From Arthrobacter sp. Soil763 (GTDB lineage: Bacteria > Actinomycetota > Actinomycetes > Actinomycetales > Micrococcaceae): a stretch of 64,000 nucleotides of DNA. The DNA lies in the NCBI RefSeq assembly GCF_001428365.1, contig NZ_LMSH01000001.1, positions 67,685-131,684 of the forward strand, in the 5' to 3' direction. Of this stretch, positions 1 to 8,456 are shown in pieces; within the stretch, counting starts at the first letter, position 1; every line of letters starts with the position of its first letter. The notes under the pieces are model-generated. The model saw only the letters and a list, made by a program, of their open reading frames with translations. It was not told the origin of the DNA and ran no database searches. The translations under genes and the position numbers were made by a program.

Positions 1-418
1 ACACCAGGAGCACGTCCACCTCATCGGCGGCGAGCTGTGCGCGGACGGTGTCCCAGTCCAGCTGGTTGGCGGAGTTGATGGCTACCGCACGGACCCCGGC
101 GCGGGCGGCGGCGGCCACCTGGTCGCGCATCAGTGCCAGCAGCGGGGACACGATCAACGTCGGTCCGGCACCGCGGCGGCGCAGCAGCAGGGACGCGACG
201 AAGTAGACGGCGGACTTACCCCAGCCGGTGCGCTGGACCACGAGGGCGCGCCGGCCGCCGTCGACCAGCGCCTCGATCGCCTCAAACTGGCCGTCGTGGA
301 ACTCCGCTTCCGGATGCCCCACCAGTTCCCGCAATACGGCGCGGGCCTGGTCACGGGTTCCGCCACCGGCGGCGGATCCAGGGGCGGGAAGGACTGCAGC
401 GTTCTGGTTAGTGGCCAT
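1..418 (-). CDS. RecQ-like ATP-dependent DNA helicase, N-terminal part (runs off window)
   Basis: The first 139 residues of a superfamily 2 helicase are visible; the rest lies left of base 1. After an Ala/Gly-rich leader of about 20 residues there is a Q-motif-like segment (FHDGQFEAIEALV, near 40-52), Walker A as TGWGKSAVYF (near 64-73) and motif Ia as SPLLALMRDQV. The Trp in the Walker A loop is typical of one actinobacterial RecQ-like branch. Such enzymes unwind forked or recombining DNA in 3'-5' direction. The ATG start is supported by a weak -10 box (GATACT, 425-430) exactly six bases upstream, which suggests a leaderless mRNA. The exact RecQ subtype cannot be fixed without the C-terminus. 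Confidence 0.85.
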   Translation of the reverse strand, partial: MATNQNAAVLPAPGSAAGGGTRDQARAVLRELVGHPEAEFHDGQFEAIEALVDGGRRALVVQRTGWGKSAVYFVASLLLRRRGAGPTLIVSPLLALMRDQVAAAARAGVRAVAINSANQLDWDTVRAQLAADEVDVLLV

Positions 419-528
419 TGATTCAGTATCCCAGCCAGCTCCGACAGCCACGAAGCGGGCCGGCGGGTATGTGGAGAAGGCCTGTCCACATACGCCCGCG
501 GCCCGGCGGGGCCGCGGGCGGTTCCACG

Positions 529-534
529 TAAGAT
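529..534 (+). promoter_or_regulatory. -10 box TAAGAT for the phosphomannomutase gene
   Basis: TAAGAT ends seven bases before the GTG start at 542, so the predicted transcription start coincides with or sits one base before the start codon (leaderless mRNA). No clear Shine-Dalgarno sequence is present. One of about eleven such arrangements in this window. Confidence 0.6.
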
Positions 535-541
535 AGGTGCC

Positions 542-1960
542 GTGACTAGCGAACAGACGAAGACCTTTGACCTTTCGGCGTCCTTCAAGGCGTACGACGT
601 GCGCGGCATTGTGGGCGAATCCATCACCACCGAAATCGTCGAGGCCGTCGGGGCGGCGTTCGTGGACGTCCTGGACCTGGCCGGAGAGACCGTTCTGGTC
701 GGCGGCGACATGCGCCCCTCCTCGCCGGAGTTCAGCCGGGCCTTCGCCAACGGCGCGGCCACCCGCGGCGCTAACGTCCAGCTGCTCGACCTCATCTCCA
801 CCGACGAGCTCTACTACGCCTGCGGGTCCCTGAACGCGGCCGGCGCCACCTTCACCGCCAGCCACAACCCGGCCGAATACAACGGCATCAAGATGGCCAA
901 GGCCGGCGCGGTGCCGATCTCCTCCGAGACCGGCCTCAAAGAGATCCAGGCCGCCGCCGAGGCTTACCTCAACGCCGGCACCATCCCCGGCGACGTTCCG
1001 CGCGGCCTGATCAGCGTGCGCGACGTGCTCAAGGACTATGCCGAGTACCTGCGCAGCCTCGTGGACCTCAGCGGCTCCCGTCCGCTGAAGGTCGTCGTGG
1101 ACGCCGGCAACGGCATGGCCGGCATGACCACCCCGGCGGTGCTCGGCGATACCCTGCTGCCCAAGCTCCCGCTGGAGATCATCCCGCTCTACTTCGAGCT
1201 CGACGGCTCGTTCCCGAACCACCCGGCCAACCCGCTGGAGCCGGAAAACCTGCGCGACCTGCAGGCCGCCGTCATCGCGCACGGCGCCGACGTGGGGCTC
1301 GCCTTCGACGGCGACGCGGACCGCTGCTTCGTGATCGACGAAAAGGGCCAGCCGGTCTCCCCGTCCGCCGTGACGGGCATGGTGGCCCGGCGCGAAATCG
1401 CCCGCGCCAAGGCCAGCGGCGAGGACACCCCCACGATCATCCACAACCTCCTGACGTCCCGGGCGGTGCCTGAACTCGTCGCCAGCGAAGGCGGCCGGGC
1501 GTTCCGCACCCGGGTGGGACACTCCTTCATCAAGGCCGTCATGGCCGCCGAGGGGGCCATCTTCGGCGGTGAGCACTCCGCGCACTTCTACTTCCGCGAC
1601 TTCTGGAACGCCGACACCGGCATGCTCGCGGCCATGCACGTCCTGGCCGCGCTCGGCGAGCAGGACGGCCCGCTGTCCGAACTGGGCCGCGAATACGAGC
1701 CCTACCGGTCCTCCGGCGAGATCAACTCGGAAATCGAGGACAAGGCCGCCGCCGTGGAACGGGTCCGGGTGGATTTCCACACCGAGGATGTCGAGGTCGA
1801 CTACCTTGACGGCAGCACGTTCATCGCCGCGGACGGAAGCTACTGGTTCAACCTGCGCCCCTCCAACACCGAGCCCTTCCTGCGGCTCAACGTCGAAGCG
1901 GTCGACCAGGAAACCATGGAGCGCGTCCGCGACCGGGTCCTGGCCCTGGTCCGGAGCTGA
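542..1960 (+). CDS. manB: Phosphomannomutase / phosphoglucomutase
   Basis: A 472-residue alpha-D-phosphohexomutase of normal family length. The phosphoserine loop reads TFTASHNPAEYNGIK (Ser near residue 105), the magnesium loop is DGDADR (near 257), the sugar-binding loop is GGEHSAHFYF, and the C-terminal phosphate-binding loop is RPSNTEPFLRLNVE. The enzyme interconverts mannose-6-P and mannose-1-P (and probably glucose phosphates), feeding GDP-mannose and cell-envelope glycans. The GTG start is preceded by a -10 box at leaderless distance. The next gene begins 6 bp after the stop, so they are probably cotranscribed. The mannose versus glucose preference cannot be read from sequence alone. 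Confidence 0.93.
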   Translation: MTSEQTKTFDLSASFKAYDVRGIVGESITTEIVEAVGAAFVDVLDLAGETVLVGGDMRPSSPEFSRAFANGAATRGANVQLLDLISTDELYYACGSLNAAGATFTASHNPAEYNGIKMAKAGAVPISSETGLKEIQAAAEAYLNAGTIPGDVPRGLISVRDVLKDYAEYLRSLVDLSGSRPLKVVVDAGNGMAGMTTPAVLGDTLLPKLPLEIIPLYFELDGSFPNHPANPLEPENLRDLQAAVIAHGADVGLAFDGDADRCFVIDEKGQPVSPSAVTGMVARREIARAKASGEDTPTIIHNLLTSRAVPELVASEGGRAFRTRVGHSFIKAVMAAEGAIFGGEHSAHFYFRDFWNADTGMLAAMHVLAALGEQDGPLSELGREYEPYRSSGEINSEIEDKAAAVERVRVDFHTEDVEVDYLDGSTFIAADGSYWFNLRPSNTEPFLRLNVEAVDQETMERVRDRVLALVRS

Positions 1961-1965
1961 AGGCC

Positions 1966-2472
1966 GTGACTGATCCCGCAGCCTCCGGCCCTGACCTGCA
2001 GCCGGCGGACCCCACCGAGGACTCTTGGCGCGGTTCCGTGCCGGACGCCAGTGCGACCGACCTGGAGAACCTGCTCGGCACCGGCGTTGGGGCGGCGCAG
2101 GAACAGCTCGAGCGCAACGGCGGTTTCCTGCCGTTCGCCCTGGTCGTGCAGAACGACGGCGAGGTCCGCCTCGTCGCTGTCACCCCGGCCGACGCTGCCG
2201 GCGACACCGACGCCGACTTCGACGCGGACGGCATGATCGCGGACCTGACCGAGCTGCTCCGCCAGCACCGGGACGAGTTCCGCGCCGCCGCGATCGTCTG
2301 CGACATCACCCTGCTGGAAGAGGACTCGGACGCCATCCACGTGGCCGCCGAGCACCGGGACGGCTCCGTCTTCGCGGCCGTCCTGCCCTACGGCGGGAAT
2401 TCGCAAACGAACGCGCTGGAGTTCGGCGAGCTCTCCGCCGACACCAACGAACCCACCGTCTGGGTGGACTAG
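1966..2472 (+). CDS. Conserved hypothetical protein, acidic, 168 aa
   Basis: Function not recognised. The protein is acidic, begins with a disordered Asp/Pro-rich stretch (about 35 residues) and continues as an alternating beta/alpha pattern (FLPFALVVQNDGEVRLVAV near 52-70; FRAAAIVCDITLLEEDSDAI near 103-122; VFAAVLPYG near 133). There is no signal peptide or membrane segment. The GTG start lies 6 bp after the phosphomannomutase stop, so it is an operon partner. Codon usage matches neighbouring genes, so I regard it as a real gene. Confidence 0.75.
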   Translation: MTDPAASGPDLQPADPTEDSWRGSVPDASATDLENLLGTGVGAAQEQLERNGGFLPFALVVQNDGEVRLVAVTPADAAGDTDADFDADGMIADLTELLRQHRDEFRAAAIVCDITLLEEDSDAIHVAAEHRDGSVFAAVLPYGGNSQTNALEFGELSADTNEPTVWVD

Positions 2473-2485
2473 ACAAGCCGGCCGG

Positions 2486-2935
2486 ATGAAGATCAACGCC
2501 TTCGCGGACGTGAGCCTGCGCGCCATGATGGTGCTCGCAGCCGCGCCCGACGGCGAGCTGCTCACCACCCAGAGCATCGCGGACGCGGTCGGCACCCCCT
2601 ACAACCACGTCAGCAAGGCGATGGCCAGGCTGCGCGAGCTCGGCCTGATCGACGTCGAGCGCGGCCGGCTGGGCGGGGCCCGGCTCAGCGCCGCCGGCCG
2701 CGCCGCCACCGTCGGCCAGTTGCTGCGCCAACTGGACACCCGGACCGACCCGGCCGACTGTGTCGGTTCCGCAGGCACCTGCCCGCTGATCGCCGAATGC
2801 CGGCTGCGCGGGGCCCTGGCCCGCGCCCGGGAGGCGTTCTACCGGGAGCTGGACGGACTGGTGGTCGCGTCCCTGCCCACCGAACGGCAGATGGCCCCCG
2901 TCTTCCAGACCATCGGCCTCCGCCCGGACCTCTAG
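2486..2935 (+). CDS. nsrR: Rrf2-family NO-sensing repressor, NsrR type
   Basis: A 149-residue Rrf2 regulator. The N-terminal winged helix contains the recognition segment TPYNHVSKAMARLRELGLI (near 37-55) and the wing GRLGGARLS. Three cysteines in C-x7-C-x5-C (CVGSAGTCPLIAEC, near 92-105) are placed as the [4Fe-4S] ligands of NsrR and the wider Rrf2 family. NsrR represses NO-detoxification genes and releases DNA when its cluster reacts with NO. The next gene downstream, in the same direction, is flavohemoglobin, the classic NsrR target, and two palindromes lie between them. The start is ATG, 13 bp after the previous stop. Confidence 0.9.
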   Translation: MKINAFADVSLRAMMVLAAAPDGELLTTQSIADAVGTPYNHVSKAMARLRELGLIDVERGRLGGARLSAAGRAATVGQLLRQLDTRTDPADCVGSAGTCPLIAECRLRGALARAREAFYRELDGLVVASLPTERQMAPVFQTIGLRPDL

Positions 2936-2980
2936 TCCTCGCCACGCCACGCCCGGGCGTCACGTCGATTTGCAACCGAT

Positions 2981-2997
2981 TTCTACGACCTGTAGAA
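2981..2997 (+). promoter_or_regulatory. Perfect inverted repeat TTCTAC-N5-GTAGAA upstream of hmp
   Basis: A 17-bp site with 6-bp perfect arms and spacer GACCT, eleven bases before the larger palindrome at 3008. Its position upstream of flavohemoglobin suggests an operator or part of the promoter; the binding protein is unknown. Confidence 0.5.
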
Positions 2998-3007
2998 CTG
3001 AGGCATG

Positions 3008-3034
3008 AATACTCGTATTTGAAATACAAGTATT
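3008..3034 (+). promoter_or_regulatory. 27-bp palindrome, candidate NsrR operator for hmp
   Basis: Left arm AATACTCGTATTT, centre G, right arm AAATACAAGTATT; 12 of 13 arm positions pair. It is AT-rich in a GC-rich background and lies 51 bp before the hmp start. NsrR sites in other bacteria are AT-rich 11-1-11 palindromes, so the immediately upstream nsrR gene makes this the obvious operator. Confidence 0.75.
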
Positions 3035-3084
3035 TCGGAATCGGTCCGGTTGAAGACCCCGGGCCACTATCTCAGGAGTCAGCA

Positions 3085-4245
3085 ATGCTCTCGGACAAGT
3101 CCTTCCCCGTCATCGAGGCCACCCTGCCGCTGGTCGGTTCCCGGATCGCCGACATCACGCGCAAGTTTTACGCCCGTCTCTTCGGCGCGCACCCCGAACT
3201 GCTGGACGGTCTCTTCAGCCGCTCCAACCAGCGCTCCGGGAACCAGCAGCAGGCCCTGGCCGGAAGCATCGCCGCCTTCGCCAGCCACCTGGTCAGCAAC
3301 CCCGGCACCCTCCCGGAGACCGTGCTGTCGCGTATCGCCCACCGCCACGCGTCCCTCGGCATCACCGAACCCCAGTACCAGGTGGTCTACGAGCACCTCT
3401 TCGCCGCCATCGCCGAGGACCTCGCTGACGTCATCACCCCCGAAATCGCCGAGGCCTGGACCGAGGTCTACTGGCTGATGGCCGATGCCCTGATCAAACT
3501 GGAAAAGGGCCTCTACGCCAACCAGGCGAACGACAAGATGTGGACCCCGTGGCGGGTCGCCGCCAAGACCGCCGCCGGCACCGGCTCCATGACCTTCACC
3601 CTGGAACCGGCGGACGACACCCCGGTCACCCCCGCACTGTCCGGCCAGTATGTCAGCGTCAAGGTAACCCTGCCGGAGGGCCTGCGGCAGGTCCGCCAGT
3701 ACTCGCTCTCCGGTGACGCCGGCACCAGCCGCAGCTTCACCACCAAGCTCGACGACGGCGGCGAGGTCTCCCCCGTGCTGCACAAGCATGTCGAAGTCGG
3801 CGACGTCCTCGAGATCTCCAACCCCTACGGCGAGATCACGCTCAAGGAGGACGACGGCCCCGTGGTCCTCGCCTCGGCCGGCATCGGCTGCACGCCGTCC
3901 GCCTCGATCCTGCGCTCCCTCGCCGAGTCCGGCTCGGATCGCCAGGTGCTGGTGCTGCACGCCGAAAGCACCCTGGACAGCTGGGCGCTGCGCTCCCAGA
4001 TGACCGACGACGTCGAACGCCTCGACGGCGCCGAACTGCAGCTCTGGCTGGAACGTCCGGAGGCCGGCGCCCGGGAGGGCTTCATGTCGCTGCGCGACGT
4101 GGACCTGCCGGCGAATGCCTCGCTGTACCTGTGCGGGCCGCTGCCGTTCATGAAGAACATCCGCAACGAGGCCATCAACGCCGGCATCCCCGCCACCAAG
4201 ATCCACTACGAGGTCTTCGGCCCGGACATCTGGCTCGCCAACTGA
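3085..4245 (+). CDS. hmp: Flavohemoglobin (nitric oxide dioxygenase)
   Basis: A 386-residue cytoplasmic enzyme that oxidises NO to nitrate with O2 and NAD(P)H. Residues 1-140 form the globin domain, with the proximal heme His in RIAHRHASLGI. Next is an FAD-binding beta-barrel with RQYSLS, then an NAD-binding domain with ASAGIGCTPSASIL and YLCGPLPFM, ending in the typical EVFGPDIW. The ATG at 3085 is chosen because AGGAG lies at 3074-3078 and the globin homology begins here; the frame is open further upstream but that part overlaps nsrR. Control by the upstream NsrR-like protein through the palindrome at 3008-3034 is likely. Confidence 0.95.
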   Translation: MLSDKSFPVIEATLPLVGSRIADITRKFYARLFGAHPELLDGLFSRSNQRSGNQQQALAGSIAAFASHLVSNPGTLPETVLSRIAHRHASLGITEPQYQVVYEHLFAAIAEDLADVITPEIAEAWTEVYWLMADALIKLEKGLYANQANDKMWTPWRVAAKTAAGTGSMTFTLEPADDTPVTPALSGQYVSVKVTLPEGLRQVRQYSLSGDAGTSRSFTTKLDDGGEVSPVLHKHVEVGDVLEISNPYGEITLKEDDGPVVLASAGIGCTPSASILRSLAESGSDRQVLVLHAESTLDSWALRSQMTDDVERLDGAELQLWLERPEAGAREGFMSLRDVDLPANASLYLCGPLPFMKNIRNEAINAGIPATKIHYEVFGPDIWLAN

Positions 4246-4265
4246 GCAGCCCCTCGCCAGTAACA

Positions 4266-4318
4266 GACGACGGCGGCCCGCACCTTCGGCGCGAAGGATG
4301 CGGGCCGCCGGCGTCGTT
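4266..4318 (+). terminator. Hairpin terminator between hmp and the convergent FAD oxidase gene
   Basis: GACGACGGCGGCCCGCA and TGCGGGCCGCCGGCGTCGT form a long GC stem with a small bulge, starting about 20 bp after the hmp stop. It may also serve the oppositely directed gene ending at 4400. Confidence 0.7.
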
Positions 4319-4399
4319 ATCCGGACCTGACCGCCGCACCCGCGCCGTACCCCGGCGCCCGCCTGCCGGGCTACCGGGCGCCCCGGCGGCTGCCGCGGG

Positions 4400-5779
4400 T
4401 CAGGCCGGGACGCCGGTAATGGCGTGCCCGAACCGCAGGACGTTGCCGGGGTCGTAGCTGGACTTCGCCGCCCGCATCCACTCGTACACCGCCGGTGACC
4501 AGGCTCGGGCCCGGTCGGCCTCGTCGCCGGGCTCGCCGTGGAAATTGACCAGCGTGTACCCGGTGGAGTGCGGGGCCATGGCAGCCAGGATGCTGCGGAT
4601 GGAGGCCTGGACCGCCTCTGCGATGGGCGGCATCTTGAAGCCCAGCAGGAAAAGCAGGAACGCCGCATCCCGCCCCGAGACGGCGTTCGGCAAGGCCCCG
4701 GCCCGGGCCAGCGCCCCGCCGAGCGGCCGGATCTCCACCAGCAGCAGCGGACAATCCGTGCCCTCCCCGGCGAGGGCGAGCAGGTCGGCCACGGTTTCCT
4801 CGGTTAGGTCCTTCAGGAGCGCCCCGGCATCGGTGAACGGGAGGGGATCCGCCGGGTCCATGTGAATCTGGTCGACATCCAGATAGTCCATGGGCCCTGC
4901 CGTGTCCATCAGCGGCGTCGACACGGCGCGCATCGGCGCCAGCAGCCGGTCGCCCTCCTCACGTCCGGCCGCCGCGGCGAAGCGAAGGTGCACCACGAAC
5001 TGGCCGCGCAGCGGTGCGGGGACAAACTCCATGTCCGGCAGCCGCAGCAAGGAGATGGAGGGCGACGCGTCCTCCGGCAGGGTGGGCAGCCACTGCCGGA
5101 ATGCGGCCAGGATGGCGGCAGCGTCGGCGCCGGGGTAGATGATCCCGCCGCCATAAAACTCGCCCAGCGGGAACAGGGAGAACTCCAGCTCGGTGACGAT
5201 CCCGAAATTGCCCTTGCCGCCGAGCATCAGGGCGAACAGTTCCGCTTCGGCCTCGGCGTCGATCCGCCGCAGCGCGCCGTCGGCCGTGACGACCTCCATG
5301 CTGCGCACGTGGTCGGCGGCAAACCCGTGGGCCCGGCCCAGGACGGGAAGACCGCCGCCGACCGTATAGCCGACCACGCCGACGTCGGTGCTGGACCCGT
5401 GGAGCCCGACCAGGCCGTGCGGCACGCTGGCTTCCAGGAGGCTGCGCCACTTGACGCCCGCGCCCACGCGCGCGGTCCGCGCGGCCGGGTCGATCTGCAG
5501 CGCCTGGAGCCGCCGCGTGCTGATCAGCAGGCCGCCCTGCACCTCCGAGTCGGCCCCGTGCCCGGTGGCCTGCACCGCAACCGGGAGCCCGCATTGCGCC
5601 GCCCACCGCACGCCGGCCGCCACGTCCCGGGCATCCTCGGCCCCCAGCACGACGTCGGGCCGGTGCACGACCGCGGCGTTGAAGGCGAACGTCTCGGCGG
5701 CGTACTCCGCGCTGTCCGGTGTCAGCACGGGGCCCCGGACGGTCCTCGAAAGGGCCTGGATCTCCTCGGGTGCAAGCAT
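4400..5779 (-). CDS. FAD-linked oxidase (PCMH-type FAD domain, berberine-bridge-like)
   Basis: A 459-residue flavoprotein. The PCMH FAD-binding domain occupies about residues 30-210 (VAVQATGHGADSEVQGG with the His expected to bind FAD; GSSTDVGVVGYTVGGG; GHS-type loops). The C-terminus carries the BBE signature YDPGNVLRFGHAI. Family members oxidise sugars, alcohols or secondary metabolites using O2; the substrate here is unknown. The ATG at 5779 follows an AGGAG at about 7 bases; the upstream open frame has no homology. No signal peptide. Neighbours do not suggest a pathway. Confidence 0.85.
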   Translation of the reverse strand: MLAPEEIQALSRTVRGPVLTPDSAEYAAETFAFNAAVVHRPDVVLGAEDARDVAAGVRWAAQCGLPVAVQATGHGADSEVQGGLLISTRRLQALQIDPAARTARVGAGVKWRSLLEASVPHGLVGLHGSSTDVGVVGYTVGGGLPVLGRAHGFAADHVRSMEVVTADGALRRIDAEAEAELFALMLGGKGNFGIVTELEFSLFPLGEFYGGGIIYPGADAAAILAAFRQWLPTLPEDASPSISLLRLPDMEFVPAPLRGQFVVHLRFAAAAGREEGDRLLAPMRAVSTPLMDTAGPMDYLDVDQIHMDPADPLPFTDAGALLKDLTEETVADLLALAGEGTDCPLLLVEIRPLGGALARAGALPNAVSGRDAAFLLFLLGFKMPPIAEAVQASIRSILAAMAPHSTGYTLVNFHGEPGDEADRARAWSPAVYEWMRAAKSSYDPGNVLRFGHAITGVPA

Positions 5780-5974
5780 GCTGGGCTCCTGGGTCTGGTC
5801 TGCTGCGGGCCGCGCGCGGCAGCCCGAAGCCGGGGTGGCCCGGCCGCCCTGAACGCGGCGCCCCGCAGGTGGATGCGATGAGCCTAGGAGTCCTGCGCTG
5901 CCGCGGGCTAGAGGACTTGGTCCCGGCGCTCCGCCGCACCCGTCCGCTGAAGGGCGGGAACCGGCGCTTAAACA

Positions 5975-6012
5975 CGGCGGCCCCGCACCTTTGGCAAGGT
6001 GCGGGGCCGCCG
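5975..6012 (-). terminator. Strong hairpin terminator of PEP carboxykinase
   Basis: A perfect 17-bp stem (arms 5975-5991 and 5996-6012) with loop TGGC lies about 15 bp after the pckG stop. Short T-rich stretches flank both sides (TCGTTT on +, TGTTTAAG on -). Confidence 0.85.
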
Positions 6013-6027
6013 TCGTTTCAGCGCGGG

Positions 6028-7860
6028 TTAGTGCGCGGACATGCGCTCCTTGAGCGAATCCAGTTCCGCGCGCAGCGCCTCGGGCAGCGAGTCGCCGAAC
6101 TGCGCGTACCACTCCTCGATGGAGGCAAGCTCGGCGTCCCACTCGGCGCGGTCCACGCGAACGGCGTCCTCCACGTGCGCGTGGGTCAGGTCCAGGCCGG
6201 TGAGGTCCAGCGATGCGCCGGTCGGCACGAAACCGATGGGCGTCTCGACGGCGTCGGCCTTGCCCTCGATGCGCTCGATGGCCCACTTGAGAACCCGGGC
6301 GTTGTCGCCGAAGCCGGGCCAGGCGAAGCCGCCGTCGGCTGTGCGGCGGAACCAGTTCACCAGGAAGATGTGGGGCAGCCGCTCCGGGTTGGCCTTGCCG
6401 GAGACACTGATCCAGTGCTTGAGGTAGTCACCGGCGTCGTAGCCGATGAAGGGCAGCATGGCCATCGGGTCGCGGCGCAGCCGGCCCACCTGGCCGGCGG
6501 CGGCGGCGGTCGTCTCCGAGGACAGGGTGGAGCCCATGAAGATGCCGTTGGTCCAGCTGCGCGCCTGGGTCACCAGGGGAACCGTGGTCTTGCGGCGGCC
6601 GCCGAAGAGAATGGCCGAGACTTCCACGCCTTCGGGGCTGTAGTACTCCTCCGCCAGCATGTCGACCTGCGAGATCGGGGTGCAGAAGCGGGAGTTCGGG
6701 TGCGCGGCGGGCTGGTCCGACTCGGGGGTCCAGTCATTGCCCTGCCAGTCGATCAGGTGGGCCGGGACCTCGTCGGTCATGCCCTCCCACCAGACACCGC
6801 CGTCGTCGGTGAGGGCGACGTTGGTGAAGATGCTGTGGCCCTTGGCGATGGCCCGCATGGCGTTCGGGTTGGTGCCCCAGCCGGTGCCGGGGGCGACGCC
6901 GAAGAGACCGGCCTCCGGGTTGGTGGCGCGCAGCTCGCCTTCCTTGCCGATCCGCATCCAGGTGATGTCGTCGCCGAGGGTCTCCACTTCCCAGCCCTCG
7001 ATGGTCGGATCCAGCAGGGCGAGGTTGGTCTTGCCGCAGGCGGACGGGAACGCGGCGGAGACGTAGTAGTTCTTCTTTTCCGGCGAGGTCAGCTTGAGGA
7101 TGAGCATGTGCTCGGCCAGCCAGCCCTCGTCCCGGGCCATCACCGAGGCGATGCGCAGGGCGTAGCACTTCTTGCCCAGCAGGGCGTTTCCGCCGTAGCC
7201 CGAGCCGTAGGACCAGATGGAGCGCTCCTCCGGGAAGTGCACGATCCACTTTTCCGGGTTGCAGGGCCAGGCGACGTCGGCCTGGCCCGCTTCCAGCGGG
7301 GCCCCGAGGGAGTGCAGGGCCGGCACGAAGAAGGCGTTGGTCTCGGTGATCTTGTCCAGGACCTTGGTCCCGATCGAGGCCATGATGCGCATGGAGGCGA
7401 CGACGTACGCGCTGTCCGTGATCTCCACGCCGAACTTGGGATCCTCGGCGTCGAGGTGGCCCATGACGAACGGAATGACGTACATGGTGCGGCCGCGCAT
7501 GGATCCGCTGAACAGGCCGCGCAGCTTCTCCTTCATTTCGGCCGGGTCCATCCAGTTGTTGGTGAACCCTGCATCGCGTTCGTTCTCTGAGCAGATGAAG
7601 GTCTGCTCCTCGACCCGGGCGACGTCGGCCGGGTCGGAGAAGGCTGCGAAGGAATTCGGGAACAGTTCGGGGTTGAGCCGAGTGAGGGTTCCGGCGGCGA
7701 CGAGTTCGTCCGTCAGCCGGGTGTTCTCCTCTTCGGACCCGTCAACCCAGTGGATCCGGTCCGGCTGGGTCAGTTCAGCTACCTCCTCAACCCACGCCAG
7801 CAGGCCAGCATGAGTGGTGGGTGCTTTCTCAAGCAGCGGCAGTCGCGCCAGATCGCCCAT
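6028..7860 (-). CDS. pckG: Phosphoenolpyruvate carboxykinase (GTP)
   Basis: A 610-residue enzyme of full family length that converts oxaloacetate plus GTP to PEP and CO2, the gluconeogenic step. The P-loop with the reactive cysteine is [15 protein letters not shown] (near 275-289). Also seen are the substrate loop [18 protein letters not shown] and the nucleotide-binding segment [22 protein letters not shown]. The ATG is preceded by AAGGGA at 7 bases. A palindromic GTGA-N6-TCAC site lies about 150 bp upstream, so CRP-type (GlxR-like) control is possible. PEP carboxylase, the opposing anaplerotic enzyme, is also in the window at 48729-51545. Confidence 0.97.
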   Translation of the reverse strand: MGDLARLPLLEKAPTTHAGLLAWVEEVAELTQPDRIHWVDGSEEENTRLTDELVAAGTLTRLNPELFPNSFAAFSDPADVARVEEQTFICSENERDAGFTNNWMDPAEMKEKLRGLFSGSMRGRTMYVIPFVMGHLDAEDPKFGVEITDSAYVVASMRIMASIGTKVLDKITETNAFFVPALHSLGAPLEAGQADVAWPCNPEKWIVHFPEERSIWSYGSGYGGNALLGKKCYALRIASVMARDEGWLAEHMLILKLTSPEKKNYYVSAAFPSACGKTNLALLDPTIEGWEVETLGDDITWMRIGKEGELRATNPEAGLFGVAPGTGWGTNPNAMRAIAKGHSIFTNVALTDDGGVWWEGMTDEVPAHLIDWQGNDWTPESDQPAAHPNSRFCTPISQVDMLAEEYYSPEGVEVSAILFGGRRKTTVPLVTQARSWTNGIFMGSTLSSETTAAAAGQVGRLRRDPMAMLPFIGYDAGDYLKHWISVSGKANPERLPHIFLVNWFRRTADGGFAWPGFGDNARVLKWAIERIEGKADAVETPIGFVPTGASLDLTGLDLTHAHVEDAVRVDRAEWDAELASIEEWYAQFGDSLPEALRAELDSLKERMSAH

Positions 7861-8011
7861 TACGGTTCCCTTCTTCGGGTTCAGTGGTGTGTCCTAAATG
7901 CTAGGGCCCGCACACTCCCCTATTTCCGGCCGGATTCCGGGCCCGGCGGCGGGGTTCTCTCCAAAAACCGCACAAATTCAGGGTTGAGCATCATTCGCAA
8001 GCCTCAATTAA

Positions 8012-8025
8012 GTGATCAAGGTCAC
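8012..8025. promoter_or_regulatory. CRP/GlxR-like site GTGA-N6-TCAC
   Basis: GTGATCAAGGTCAC matches the core of the CRP-family consensus TGTGA-N6-TCACA without the outer T/A pair. It lies between the pckG start (7860) and the tRNA-Arg gene (8139); carbon-dependent control of pckG would fit, but this is inference. Confidence 0.4.
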
Positions 8026-8138
8026 GTAGACCGGTCTAGTCGGGGAGATTACAGCGCCTTCGATTTGGTACTCAGGACCGGACTCGCGTAAAGTAATTCG
8101 AGGTTCGGGGGAGCGAGAGTTTCCGAAGAGCCGAAGAT

Positions 8139-8212
<74 letters not shown>

Positions 8213-8217
8213 CAGAG

Positions 8218-8253
8218 AAAAAGATCCGCACCGGACCCGGTGCGGATCTTTTT
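8218..8253 (+). terminator. Rho-independent terminator after tRNA-Arg
   Basis: AAGATCCGCACCGG pairs perfectly with CCGGTGCGGATCTT, extended by A/T pairs, followed by a run of T residues. It starts six bases after the tRNA, and the A-tract on the other side makes it potentially bidirectional. Confidence 0.95.
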
Positions 8254-8363
8254 TTGTTCCCTCACGGCCGCGCCGGGCACCCCTGCCCGGGATAGGCCGA
8301 AGCGCCGGCGCGGATGTTCCGAAAAACCGCACCGGTTCCGGACCGGCGCACCCCGGGCCAGCG

Positions 8364-8430
8364 GCGCACCGGTCCGGAACCGTAGCGCACCGGTCCGGAA
8401 CCGTAGCGCACTGGTCCGGAACCATAGCGC
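8364..8430 (+). repeat. 21-bp tandem repeat, about 3.2 copies
   Basis: Units start at 8364, 8385 and 8406 with consensus GCGCACCGGTCCGGAACCGTA; the third has two substitutions and a fourth is only begun. A diverged copy may precede it near 8328. It abuts the -10 region of the next gene. Confidence 0.9.
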
Positions 8431-8444
8431 GGACCGCGCGGGGC

Positions 8445-8450
8445 TAGGCT
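8445..8450 (+). promoter_or_regulatory. -10 box TAGGCT, leaderless spacing
   Basis: TAGGCT is followed by exactly six bases and the ATG at 8457, so the mRNA is predicted to start at the A of the start codon. Confidence 0.65.
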
Positions 8451-8456
8451 GTTGCC

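Noticed and set aside
3079..4668. 529-residue open frame antisense to hmp
   Set aside because: It overlaps the whole flavohemoglobin gene and a terminator hairpin; its translation is a Gly/Val/Glu-rich shadow.
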